Positions 16,469-25,092 of a stretch of DNA of 64,000 bases are shown here, in pieces. Both the position numbers and the translations under genes were made by a program. A model generated the notes under the pieces. The model was given only the letters and a program-made list of their open reading frames with translations, did not search any database and was not told the DNA's origin. How positions within the stretch are numbered: position 1 is the stretch's first letter; every line of letters starts with the position of its first letter. The stretch comes from Edaphobacter dinghuensis (lineage in GTDB: Bacteria > Acidobacteriota > Terriglobia > Terriglobales > Acidobacteriaceae), in contig NZ_BMGT01000002.1 of assembly GCF_014640335.1 (NCBI RefSeq), forward strand, positions 186,001-250,000, written 5' to 3'.

Positions 16469-17862
16469 AGGTCACCAATGGCGAGAAGCCCGCCGGGGAG
16501 TAGTGCACTCAATGCTTGCTGCGGCGGCATCAGCATTCCCACCTCATCTGTGATTTCCATCTGATGCAACCACAACTCAAACTCAGGAGCGCGTTTTAAT
16601 CCCAACACCTTGCGCAGGTATAAAGCATCGTGAAAGGACGTGCTCTGATAATTGAGCATGATGTCATCCGCACCGGGAACCCCCATGATGAAGTTCACTC
16701 CAGCTACCCCAAGCAGCGTCAGCAATGTGTCCGTATCGTCTTGGTCAGCCTCAGCATGATTGGTATAACAGACGTCACATCCCATGGGCAGGCCCAGTAG
16801 TTTGCCGCAAAAGTGATCCTCGAGTCCGGCCCGAATAATCTGTTTGCTGTCGAAAAGATACTCCGGGCCAATGAATCCAACCACCGTATTGACGAGCAAC
16901 GGCGAGTATTGCCGTGCTACAGCATAGGCGCGAGCTTCGCATGTTTGCTGATCAACACCGAAATGAGCATCCGCAGAGAGCGCACTTCCCTGCCCGGTCT
17001 CGAAGTACATACAATTCTGTCCGACAGTGCCTCGCTTGAGCGAGCGCGCGGCTTCGTGCGCCTCTCGCAATAAGTCAAGCGTGACGCCAAAGCTCTCATT
17101 TGCCTTTTGCGTTCCAGCGATGGATTGAAAAACCAGATCAACTGGAGCCTCAGCCTCGATTGCACGCATCGTATTGGTGATATGCGTTAGCACACAGATC
17201 TGTAACGGCGCATTGAAGCGTTGCCTAAAGTGATCTAGCGCACGCAAAAGATCGATCGTTGTTGCAATGCTGTCGCTTGCAGGATTGATGCCAATCACTG
17301 CATCGCCGCAGCCGTACAGTAATCCATCGATAGTTGAGGCCAGAATACCCTGAATATTGTCAGTTGGGTGATTCGGTTGCAGACGAACCGACATGCGTCC
17401 CGGCAATCCAATCGTGTTGCGAAAGCGCGTGACTACCCTGCACTTACCCGCCGCCAGAATCAGATCCTGGTTCCGCATAAGCTTGGAGACGGCAGCTACC
17501 ATCTCCGGGGTTAGACCCCGCGCTACATTTGCTAATGTTTCACTATCGCATTCATCGCTGAGTATCCATTCGCGCAACTGGCCGACCGTGAGATGTCGAA
17601 CTGGCGAAAATGCCGAATCATCGTGAGTATCGATAATGAGCCGCGTTACATCATCGTTTTCGTAAGGGATCACAGCCTCATTCAGAAAATGAGTCAGAGG
17701 CACGTCTGCTAAAGCGTATCTTGCCGCAACTCTCTCAATCTCAGACTCCGCAGCAATTCCCGCTAAGACATCACCCGAGCGTAAAGGGCTGGCCTTCGCA
17801 AGCAACGTCCTAAGATCGTCGAATCGATACGTTCGGTCATGGGTCCCATACGAGAACATCAC
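16465..17862 (-). CDS. eutB: ethanolamine ammonia-lyase large subunit
   Basis: Catalytic subunit (465 aa, normal length) with the TIM barrel that binds substrate and adenosylcobalamin. Recognisable family segments include YRFDDLRTLLAKASPLRSGD at the N-terminus, PGRMSVRLQPNHPTDN, YGCGDAVIGINPASDS, FETGQGSALSADAHFGVDQ and the end with PMGCDVCYTNHAEADQDD, GVNFIMGVPGADDIMLNYQ. It is coupled to eutC by an ATGA overlap. The upstream 230 bp separate it from an unrelated esterase gene on the same strand, so it probably has its own promoter. No ethanolamine-responsive regulator is next to it. Confidence 0.96.
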   Translation of the reverse strand: MMFSYGTHDRTYRFDDLRTLLAKASPLRSGDVLAGIAAESEIERVAARYALADVPLTHFLNEAVIPYENDDVTRLIIDTHDDSAFSPVRHLTVGQLREWILSDECDSETLANVARGLTPEMVAAVSKLMRNQDLILAAGKCRVVTRFRNTIGLPGRMSVRLQPNHPTDNIQGILASTIDGLLYGCGDAVIGINPASDSIATTIDLLRALDHFRQRFNAPLQICVLTHITNTMRAIEAEAPVDLVFQSIAGTQKANESFGVTLDLLREAHEAARSLKRGTVGQNCMYFETGQGSALSADAHFGVDQQTCEARAYAVARQYSPLLVNTVVGFIGPEYLFDSKQIIRAGLEDHFCGKLLGLPMGCDVCYTNHAEADQDDTDTLLTLLGVAGVNFIMGVPGADDIMLNYQSTSFHDALYLRKVLGLKRAPEFELWLHQMEITDEVGMLMPPQQALSALLPGGLLAIGDL

Positions 17863-18093
17863 AGGTTGAAACGCTCCTTAGTCTCGCTGAAGGATTTAGC
17901 TCTCAATCATCTTTAGTCTTCATTATCAGGGGATTTTCAGAGATCGAGGTAACAATAATCCGCAAATGTCGTTGCACCGATAGCTATAGTCTCGACCTTG
18001 CATGCCAGTCATAAAGCCGCTACAAAACCTCAAAGCCCGGCATTCGTGCCAGGCCTTGGGCTATTCAAGCAAAAGACTAACCAGCAGGATCGT

Positions 18094-19008
18094 TTAGCTA
18101 CCCGCATCTGGAACAACAGCTTTTCCCTTGGCCGAAAAATAGGCTGCTAGTGGGTCATGAGGCAGAGCCTTCAATCCAGCCACAACGCACTGGGCATTCA
18201 GTACCGCACCTGCCCAACTGGTATGCGTATGCGGATCAGCGAACAAGGGCTCTACTTTCTGTTCGCCAAGCTCGTCGTAGTGGCGCGCAATAATCGCATT
18301 CAGATCAATGAATGCCACATGTTGCTGTTCAGCGACCTGCTTCGCCCATCCACCGTAGTTATCGGAGTTACGAATGACCTTGCCATCCTTCCATAGCTTA
18401 CGTGGAATCGGAGAGCAGACAATCGGAATGGCTCCTTTTGCAAGAGTATCAGTCACATACTGGCGCATATACCAACCATAGGTGTGTACAGTCTCATGCC
18501 GCTTGAGAATCGGATTTTCGATCTCTCTACTCTCATTGCCAACACCTGGAATAGTTCCGCGAGCGCGAGCGGTATCGTCCAGCGGTCCCGAATCGTTGTG
18601 TCCAAACTGAAAGAGAACGATGTCGCCGGGCTTCATCAATGCAAGCGTATCGGCCCAATGTCCCTCGGTAATATAAGTACGGCTACTGCGACCGCCGATC
18701 GCACGATTAACGACATTAATCTTCAACGTGTCGAAGAAGCAAACGATCGGCTCTCCCCACCCCCACTGCCCATGAGCACCATCGCCGTGGCCGTTACGAA
18801 CCGTAGAATCGCCGACGATAAAGAGCGTCGGCAGATGAGGATTGGCAGGCATCGGCAACCCAAGCTTGGCATGAACTGCGGGATCCGTGGGCGAGCCCGG
18901 CTCTACTGGTATCTGCGTAACCTGCGCCAGCGCTATCGAACCAGCAAGAAGGAAGACCGCGACAAAGGCAAACAGGAATACGGCTTGGAGGCAGGATTGT
19001 TTCTTCAT
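18094..19008 (-). CDS. exported rhamnogalacturonan acetylesterase (SGNH hydrolase)
   Basis: Removes acetyl groups from the rhamnogalacturonan I backbone of pectin. 304 aa with a Sec signal peptide (hydrophobic core ~10-27, ending ALAQ). SGNH blocks are in order: FIVGDSTVRN with Ser68, GGRSSRTY (Gly of block II), FQFGHNDSG with the block III Asn, and DPHTHTSWAG carrying the Asp and His of block V. This block set is typical of carbohydrate esterase family 12. It stands alone, 150 bp upstream of the tmRNA gene on the opposite strand. Together with GH3 and GH95 genes far to the right it points to use of plant cell-wall polymers. Confidence 0.92.
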   Translation of the reverse strand: MKKQSCLQAVFLFAFVAVFLLAGSIALAQVTQIPVEPGSPTDPAVHAKLGLPMPANPHLPTLFIVGDSTVRNGHGDGAHGQWGWGEPIVCFFDTLKINVVNRAIGGRSSRTYITEGHWADTLALMKPGDIVLFQFGHNDSGPLDDTARARGTIPGVGNESREIENPILKRHETVHTYGWYMRQYVTDTLAKGAIPIVCSPIPRKLWKDGKVIRNSDNYGGWAKQVAEQQHVAFIDLNAIIARHYDELGEQKVEPLFADPHTHTSWAGAVLNAQCVVAGLKALPHDPLAAYFSAKGKAVVPDAGS

Positions 19009-19164
19009 TGAAACTATTTACTATAATCGAAATTAAAGCGTCAAGTCTTTGATTCTGGCTGTAAATAGGGGCCATTAGGTTGCGGGGAGACACGGACTAT
19101 AAGGCGTATACTGGATATAGTTCTTTGCAGCGCTCCAATGCAATGTTGGTGCCAGCTCCAAGAT

Positions 19165-19518
19165 GGGGGCGTCACGGCTTCGACGGGATTGCTTGTGGCA
19201 GAGAGGCATGCCGGGGTGTGGACACCCGTAATCGCTCACAAAACTATAAGTGCCGAACCTCAATTCGCGCTTGCTGCTTAATTAACTAAGTAGCCGATCG
19301 CTCAAGCTTCGCCTACGGGCCTGTACCGATCGTCGCACAGTAGGCTGGTCTTCCCTGCTCCGCCTGAGCGGGTCGGACGAGATCAATCAGGCTGGTCGTC
19401 GTCGCATCTTCGTCCGTTCTAAGCGCCGATGACGAGACAAAGATGAACCGGAAAAAGCATGAAAGCTCTCTGTTGGAAGTTTTTTCGGACGCGGGTTCGA
19501 CTCCCGCCGCCTCCACCA
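19165..19518 (+). ncRNA. ssrA: transfer-messenger RNA (tmRNA)
   Basis: Rescues stalled ribosomes. The 5' end GGGGGCGTCACGGCTTCGAC and the 3' end (GGTTCGACTCC T-loop, then CGCCTCCACCA) are diagnostic; the 7-bp acceptor stem GGGGGCG/CGCCTCC forms with one G-U pair and CCA is encoded. The tag frame is at 19252-19281 and encodes AEPQFALAA followed by TAA, with a second stop nearby. The resume codon GCC follows ACTATAAGT. Length is 354 nt, one-piece type. A TATACT at 19107-19112 is a possible -10 element for a longer precursor. Confidence 0.97.
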
Positions 19519-19908
19519 TTTTTAAATATTTATCATGAATCCCCTTATAGATAGCAGCAGTGAGTGCCTCTGCGTCTCCGCAAGGGGCAATTACTTCGTC
19601 CGTAAAGATGGATTGGACTAATCACGCTCGTCATAAGTATTGCTCGATGTTTCCATAGCAGAGGCTGCTTGCAAGAGCCATTGACAAAACACAATGCTGT
19701 GAACTCCGGCGTTAAAGTTATCGCGATTAAGCTGGCTTCCTCGCCCAAATAGTCCTGTAGAAAGATATGTAGCTCTCAACGAAGGCGGTCGTCCAGTCAT
19801 CGTCCCGTAACAAACCTTAGCTAGTGTTAGTGAAGCAGCACTTAGCTAAATATCTGCAAACCAACGGATGCAATTCCCTTCACTATTCATCGTCTCTGGC
19901 TATGACCT
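19519..19908. other. intergenic region after tmRNA
   Basis: About 390 bp with no convincing gene. Two leftward open frames of 60-67 codons show no recognisable domain. A T/A-rich stretch follows the tmRNA 3' end. The 3' ends of tmRNA genes are frequent integration targets, but I see no integrase, repeat of the tmRNA end or other element sign here. The region should contain the promoter of the multicopper oxidase gene. Confidence 0.5.
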
Positions 19909-21621
19909 ATGCCAATAAGCAGACGTCGACTGCTTAGCCACGGGCTCTACACCTCAGCAGGGCTTGCGCTCAGCAAACACGCGTCGGCAATCGGCCAGAC
20001 CATGGCTTCTCCTCCGCAAGTAAGAAGCGGAGTAAAACTTGCGCGTTACGTAGATCCTCTGCCTATACCTTCACTCATCAGCGCAATCGGCAGTTCGAAC
20101 AAGATCATCGACATCGAAATGCGCCAGTTTCGTCAGCGAGTACATCGCGACCTGCCGCCAACTACACTCTGGGGGTATAACGGTTCCTGGCCGGGGCCTA
20201 CCATTGAAGTGCAAAGCGGTCAGGCTCTCAGTATTAACTGGACGAGCAAGCTACCCACCAGGCATCTCTTCCGTGTCGACCATTCCATCCACGGAGCTGA
20301 GTCTTCTATTCCGGAGGTTCGCAATGTCGCGCATATCCATGGAGCCTGCGTTCTACCTGATGACGACGGCTTCCCTGAAGCCTGGTTTACGGCTAACGGA
20401 GAGCACGGCCCCAAATTCAATCCGCGTCCCTCTTTTTACCCAAATGGCCAATCCTCCACGGCACTGTGGTATCACGACCATTGTATGGGTATCACCCGGC
20501 TCAACATTTACGCAGGCCTGGCCGGCTTTTATCTCATCCGCGACGAGGCCGAGCGAACATTAAATCTTCCCAGCGGCGAATACGAAGTGCCACTCATGTT
20601 GCAGGACCGACTCTTCCATCGTGACGGCTCTCTCTACTATCCAACGGTGGTTAACGGTCCTAGAGAACATCCTCTATGGATACAGGAGTTCTATGGCGAC
20701 ATGAACTGCGTCAATGGCATGGTCATGCCGTTTCTCGAGGTCGAACCGCGCAAGTATCGGTTCCGTATCCTCAACGCCGCCAACTCCCGTTTCTATCATC
20801 TACGACTATTCAATACAGACGGCGCCGGTAAGTCCCTCGATGACTCCTTTGACGACGTACCCTCCTTCCAGCAAATCGGCACCGATGGCGGCCTACTTCC
20901 AACTCCGCTCGAGCTACGCTATCTGCTCATCGGACCGGCCGAGCGTTTCGACATTGTCATTGATTTCTCAAACTTCAAAGGAAAGTATTTCTCTCTCGTC
21001 AACGACGCCCCGGCTCCCTACACGATGGGAGGCCAGTATGTAGCAGAAGACGTAATGTTATTTAAAGTAACGAAGCCGCTCTCAGGTAAAGACACAAGCA
21101 CTGTGCCAGACACTCTCGTTCCCTTTGAAGCCCTCGAACCCACTTACGCTACGCGCGAGCGCATGCTGCTTGTCTCCGAAAAAGAGCGTCCGTCCGACGG
21201 CTACGTTATCATCGGCCTGCTCGGCGATGCGCGTTGGCACGACCCTATCACCGAAGATCCCAAAGCCGGAAGCACTGAAATCTGGTCCTTCGTCAACATT
21301 ACCGGCGACGTGCATCCTTTACATATTCATCTCGTGCAGTTTCAGGTCTTAAATCGGCAGCCCTTCGATGTTCAGACCTACCAGCAGACTGGCAAAATTG
21401 TCTTCACCGGCAAGCCCATGGCCCCCGAAAGTAATGAGCGGCCAGCACATAAGGACACCATCAAGTCCTACCCGGGCTTCGTCACGCGAGTGATCCAACG
21501 CTTTGATCTACCGCAGGGAGCACCCACTACGCCGGGGGAAGAACTTGTTTACGTATGGCACTGCCACATTCTCGAACACGAAGACAACGAGATGATGCGA
21601 CCATATAAAGTCGTTATCTAA
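19909..21621 (+). CDS. multicopper oxidase, Tat-exported (CotA/bilirubin oxidase-like)
   Basis: Exported laccase-type oxidase, 570 aa, that couples one-electron oxidation of phenols, metals or pigments to reduction of O2 to water. The N-terminus carries a twin-arginine signal (SRRRLLSHG, residues 4-12), fitting export after cofactor insertion. The four copper-binding motifs are present: AHIHG near 142, WYHDH near 188-191, HPLHIHL near 468-474 and the type 1/trinuclear bridge HCHILEHEDNEMM near 551-563. Three cupredoxin domains can be followed between these. It is followed by two other exported proteins in the same direction; gaps of 231 and 128 bp make a single operon uncertain. Confidence 0.94.
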   Translation: MPISRRRLLSHGLYTSAGLALSKHASAIGQTMASPPQVRSGVKLARYVDPLPIPSLISAIGSSNKIIDIEMRQFRQRVHRDLPPTTLWGYNGSWPGPTIEVQSGQALSINWTSKLPTRHLFRVDHSIHGAESSIPEVRNVAHIHGACVLPDDDGFPEAWFTANGEHGPKFNPRPSFYPNGQSSTALWYHDHCMGITRLNIYAGLAGFYLIRDEAERTLNLPSGEYEVPLMLQDRLFHRDGSLYYPTVVNGPREHPLWIQEFYGDMNCVNGMVMPFLEVEPRKYRFRILNAANSRFYHLRLFNTDGAGKSLDDSFDDVPSFQQIGTDGGLLPTPLELRYLLIGPAERFDIVIDFSNFKGKYFSLVNDAPAPYTMGGQYVAEDVMLFKVTKPLSGKDTSTVPDTLVPFEALEPTYATRERMLLVSEKERPSDGYVIIGLLGDARWHDPITEDPKAGSTEIWSFVNITGDVHPLHIHLVQFQVLNRQPFDVQTYQQTGKIVFTGKPMAPESNERPAHKDTIKSYPGFVTRVIQRFDLPQGAPTTPGEELVYVWHCHILEHEDNEMMRPYKVVI

Positions 21622-21710
21622 AGAATTTCCGTGCTTTGGCTCAAAAGACCGCTCTGCACTCAAGCAGGTTCCGAATGCGAGCGGAGCAAGCGAGCCTTCG
21701 CAGACGGATC

Positions 21711-21852
21711 GCCGTCTGGAACGTAAGCACAATTATTCATCATTTCATTTTTCATTGACGCATTTCTGGAGCCGCTGGCTCTACGGTTACACCACCGAGG
21801 ATGCATCCCCAACGGATGCTGCCGTCGCCTCAGTATTTTCGGAGGTTACACC
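21711..21852 (+). other. structured leader upstream of the phosphoesterase gene
   Basis: Two perfect hairpins are visible: CAGACGG/CCGTCTG (21711-21728, loop ATCG) and GCATCC/GGATGC close to 21800-21820, the latter bracketed by GAGG and CCTC and ending just before the GGAGG ribosome site. It does not match a riboswitch class I know. It may be an mRNA leader or simply spacer DNA. Confidence 0.35.
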
Positions 21853-23808
21853 GTGAAATCAAAACGTAAAATCAACGCCCCTAACGGGACATTGAAGTGT
21901 GGCGCGATGATGTTGATTGCGCTGCAAGTGTTTGCGGCAATGCCACAATCCGCTTACGCCCAGAATTCTGAGCCACACACGACGACGCCTATTAAGCACG
22001 TCATTGTTATCATCGGTGAAAACCGCACCTTCGATCATGTCTTCGCCACTTATACGCCCCGTGAAGGTGAAACCGTATCTAACCTGCTCTCAAAGGGCAT
22101 CATCAGAGCAAACGGTAAGCCCGGCCCGAATTATGCTCTCTCTGCGCAGTTCTCGGCGCTGGACAGCACCACCGCAGGCAGTGGAACCTACACCAATAGC
22201 CCCCAATCCAAGAGCATCTATGGCGTCCTCCCAGCCGTACTCGCAGGCGGGCCGGAAGCTCCTACCGTCGCAGGCCCAGCTCCTTTCACCACGCTGAAGG
22301 TCGCAAAACTTGCCGACCATGGTCTCGCCAAAGCTTATGACCGGTTCCTACTCACAGGAGCGACTGGCATTCCCGCGGGACAAATCGATACACGCATCTC
22401 CAACGCCACTTATCTGCGCGAAGGCGTCTACCAACTCAGCGGGCCGAAGATGCCGTACGACGCCTACACCAACAGCCCCGTGCATCGCTTCTTCCAGATG
22501 TGGCAGCAGACCGACTGCAATGCCGACTACGCCACCTTCGACAATCCCAGCGGTTGCCAGAACGATCTGTTCCCTTGGGTTGAGGTCTCGGTCGGTACGG
22601 GCAGCAATGGTAATCCGCAGCCTAGCAACTTCGACGACACCACCACCGGCGAAGGTGCCACATCAATGGGCTTCTACAACATGGCGCAGGGCGATGCTCC
22701 TTATTTCAAGGAACTCGCAGATAAGTACACCATCAGCGACAACTTTCATCAGTCCGTCATGGGAGGCACAGGCGCCAACCACATCATGTTTGGTTTTGGT
22801 GATGCCATCTTCTATACCAATCCTCATGGAGTGGCCGTACGTCCCCCGACCAACCAGATTGAAAACCCCAACCCGCAGACATCCACCAATGACTACTACG
22901 ATCAGGATGGCTATTCAGGCGGCAGCTACGTAAACTGCGGCGACATCAGCCAGCCGGGAGTGCCCGCCGTTACCAACTATCTCCAATCCCTTCAGCGTCC
23001 CATCAAAACAAACTGTGTGAAGGGCGACTACTACCTGGTAAACAATTACAACCCCGGCTACAACGGAGACGGAACTCTCGCCTCGCAGCTCTCTCCTTAT
23101 ACGATCCCGCCCACCAGCCAGAAGAGCATCGGCGATGACCTCGTGGCTCACCATGTTCCCTTCAAATACTTCGGCGAAGATTGGGACCTCTACGTTACCG
23201 ATCCCACCGAATCCAACACCTTCGACGAGTACTGCAACATCTGTAATCCCTTCCAATATCAGACACAGTTTATGGGTACTCAGGCTGCCCGCCAACAATA
23301 TATCGCGGACACAACTGAACTCTATGAGGACATTGACACCGGCAATCTGCCGCCTGTCTCCATCGTCAAGCCCAGCGGCTTCAATGACGGGCATCCGGCA
23401 TCATCCAAACTCGATCTGTTCGAAGGCTTTACAAAAAAGATCATCGATCAGGTCAAGGCCAATCCTAAACTGTGGGACAACACCGCTATATTCATCACTG
23501 AAGATGAAGGCGGCGGATACTACGACTCGGGATACATTCAGCCCGTTGACTTCTTCGGTGATGGCACTCGTATTCCTCTCATTGTCGTCTCGAAGTACTC
23601 CGAAGGAGGTCATGTATCCCACGAATATGGTGATCATGTATCTCTCATGAAGTTCATCGAGAAGAACTGGGATCTTCCAACTATCAGCAGCCGTAGCCGT
23701 GACAATCTGCCGAATCCGATCCAGAGAGAGAGCAATCCGTATGTGCCGACCAATAGCCCAGCTATCGGCGACCTCATGGACGACTTCAGTTTCTCTCACA
23801 ACCGCTAA
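21853..23808 (+). CDS. exported phosphoesterase (phospholipase C/acid phosphatase AcpA-like)
   Basis: 651-aa secreted hydrolase of the phosphoesterase family that includes non-haemolytic phospholipase C and AcpA; it would release phosphate from phospholipids or other esters. It starts at a GTG preceded by GGAGG 8 bases upstream and has a Sec signal peptide (hydrophobic core ~17-32, ending AYAQ). Family motifs are IKHVIVIIGENRTFDHVF at the start of the mature domain (metal-binding Glu-Asn and nucleophile region), MGGTGANHIMFGFGD in the middle, FITEDEGGGYYD and HVSHEYGDHVSLMKFIE near the end. A strong terminator follows. The gene seems to be a single unit between the oxidase and the beta-propeller gene. 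Confidence 0.9.
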   Translation: MKSKRKINAPNGTLKCGAMMLIALQVFAAMPQSAYAQNSEPHTTTPIKHVIVIIGENRTFDHVFATYTPREGETVSNLLSKGIIRANGKPGPNYALSAQFSALDSTTAGSGTYTNSPQSKSIYGVLPAVLAGGPEAPTVAGPAPFTTLKVAKLADHGLAKAYDRFLLTGATGIPAGQIDTRISNATYLREGVYQLSGPKMPYDAYTNSPVHRFFQMWQQTDCNADYATFDNPSGCQNDLFPWVEVSVGTGSNGNPQPSNFDDTTTGEGATSMGFYNMAQGDAPYFKELADKYTISDNFHQSVMGGTGANHIMFGFGDAIFYTNPHGVAVRPPTNQIENPNPQTSTNDYYDQDGYSGGSYVNCGDISQPGVPAVTNYLQSLQRPIKTNCVKGDYYLVNNYNPGYNGDGTLASQLSPYTIPPTSQKSIGDDLVAHHVPFKYFGEDWDLYVTDPTESNTFDEYCNICNPFQYQTQFMGTQAARQQYIADTTELYEDIDTGNLPPVSIVKPSGFNDGHPASSKLDLFEGFTKKIIDQVKANPKLWDNTAIFITEDEGGGYYDSGYIQPVDFFGDGTRIPLIVVSKYSEGGHVSHEYGDHVSLMKFIEKNWDLPTISSRSRDNLPNPIQRESNPYVPTNSPAIGDLMDDFSFSHNR

Positions 23809-23829
23809 GCATGATTAAATTTTGTGAAT

Positions 23830-23872
23830 CGCTTCGACGGCCAATAATCATTGGCCGTCGAAGCGCATTTTA
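23830..23872 (+). terminator. strong hairpin terminator after the phosphoesterase gene
   Basis: Perfect 15-bp stem CGCTTCGACGGCCAA/TTGGCCGTCGAAGCG (23830-23844 and 23851-23865), 6-nt loop, then CATTTTA. It starts 21 bp after the stop codon. The stem is strong but the T-run is short. Confidence 0.8.
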
Positions 23873-23936
23873 GGATCACTCCAACCGCAGTAACAATACT
23901 TTTTACTTAGGTCGAAGAATACAAAGGAACGCCTGT

Positions 23937-24995
23937 ATGCGCATCGTTCGCTCCGCCTCAACACTCGTCGGAATCCTCTTCATTGTGGCTACAGTAGTAG
24001 CTCCTTCAAGTGCAACTACCCCCACCACTCCTCACAGCTTTCACATTCAAGATCAATGGAACATCGGTGGCAAGGGCGGATGGGGCTTTCTCGCTATAGA
24101 TCCTGCAGCCCATCGGCTCTATATTCCTCGCACAAATCGCATCTCTGTCGTCGATACCGATACCGGCAAAGCCTTGGGAGAGATTCAAGGTATGTCGAAT
24201 CTGCGTGACCTCGCTCTTGATGACTCCGGTAGGTATGGCTACGCTACCGATGTCACCGACGGCACGGCAGGCTTTGTTCGCATCTTTGATCGCGTTTCTT
24301 TCAAATTGATCGCGTCTATTCCTACCGATCCTATTCCTGACGCCATCATCTTTGACTCTGCAACTAAGCTAATCTTTGCCTTCAGCTATCGCGCTCGCAA
24401 CGTCGCAGTAATCGACACATCGACCAACCAGATCGTCTCGACAATTCCTCTTGCAGGTCACCCTGGTTCTGCCATAGGCGATGGCAAAGGTGGAATCTTC
24501 GTGGCACTTCCTGCTCGCGGTGAAATCCAGCGCATCGACGCAGTTTCGCGTAAAGTCACAGCATCATGGACTCTCACACCATGCACTGGGCCCTCCGGTC
24601 TTGCTATTGATGCTCAACACCACGAACTGTTCACCACCTGTGAAGATCACAAACTTGTCGCTGTCGATGCCACAAACGGGCAGGTCAAGGCCATCGGTGA
24701 TGCTCCTAAGGACGCAGGCGATCTCGATTTCGATCCCCGGCTAAACCTGCTCTTCCTCGCTGATCCGGCGGGTTCACTCACTATATTTCGTCGCGAATCG
24801 CCGCTTCGCTATACCGTGCTGCGAAGCGTTAACACAGAGGCCGGGGCACGAACGATGGTCGTCAATCACAAGGATGGAAAAGCGTATCTGGTTACCGCCA
24901 AATATGGCCTCAACTCCGGAAACGTCTCCGAAGAACTGCGCTATCGTCCCACCCCTATTCCAGGAAGCTTCTCTGTCTTCGTTGTATCCCGTTAA
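23937..24995 (+). CDS. exported YncE/YVTN-type beta-propeller protein
   Basis: 352-aa protein with a Sec signal peptide (hydrophobic core ~8-25, ending SSA). It contains repeated blades with the typical pattern of a hydrophobic strand followed by D-T/D-x-G: ISVVDTDTGKALGEI, VAVIDTSTNQIVSTIPL, LVAVDATNGQVKAI. Such propellers serve as binding scaffolds; no catalytic motif is seen. An AAGGAA ribosome site lies 7-12 bases before the ATG. A perfect hairpin after the gene (25060-25084) ends transcription. Binding partner unknown; the location after an exported oxidase and phosphoesterase may be functional or fortuitous. Confidence 0.85.
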   Translation: MRIVRSASTLVGILFIVATVVAPSSATTPTTPHSFHIQDQWNIGGKGGWGFLAIDPAAHRLYIPRTNRISVVDTDTGKALGEIQGMSNLRDLALDDSGRYGYATDVTDGTAGFVRIFDRVSFKLIASIPTDPIPDAIIFDSATKLIFAFSYRARNVAVIDTSTNQIVSTIPLAGHPGSAIGDGKGGIFVALPARGEIQRIDAVSRKVTASWTLTPCTGPSGLAIDAQHHELFTTCEDHKLVAVDATNGQVKAIGDAPKDAGDLDFDPRLNLLFLADPAGSLTIFRRESPLRYTVLRSVNTEAGARTMVVNHKDGKAYLVTAKYGLNSGNVSEELRYRPTPIPGSFSVFVVSR

Positions 24996-25059
24996 GCAAA
25001 GACAAGATTGATTGCCTAAGAGCATACAACCTCAAAGCAACTTCAATAAAGGTCGCAGT

Positions 25060-25092
25060 CCTATGGATCTAATGGATCCATAGGGTTTTGTT
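25060..25092 (+). terminator. hairpin terminator overlapping the end of the convergent DUF218 gene
   Basis: Perfect 10-bp inverted repeat CCTATGGATC (25060-25069) and GATCCATAGG (25075-25084), 5-nt loop, then GTTTTGTTG. The stem encodes the last codons of the leftward gene (its final residues are MDPLDP), so the convergent genes share this element. Confidence 0.6.

Noticed and set aside
19165-19518. tmRNA 3' end as an occupied integration site
   Set aside because: tmRNA is a common target, but I see no second copy of its 3' end, no integrase and no mobility gene in the window.
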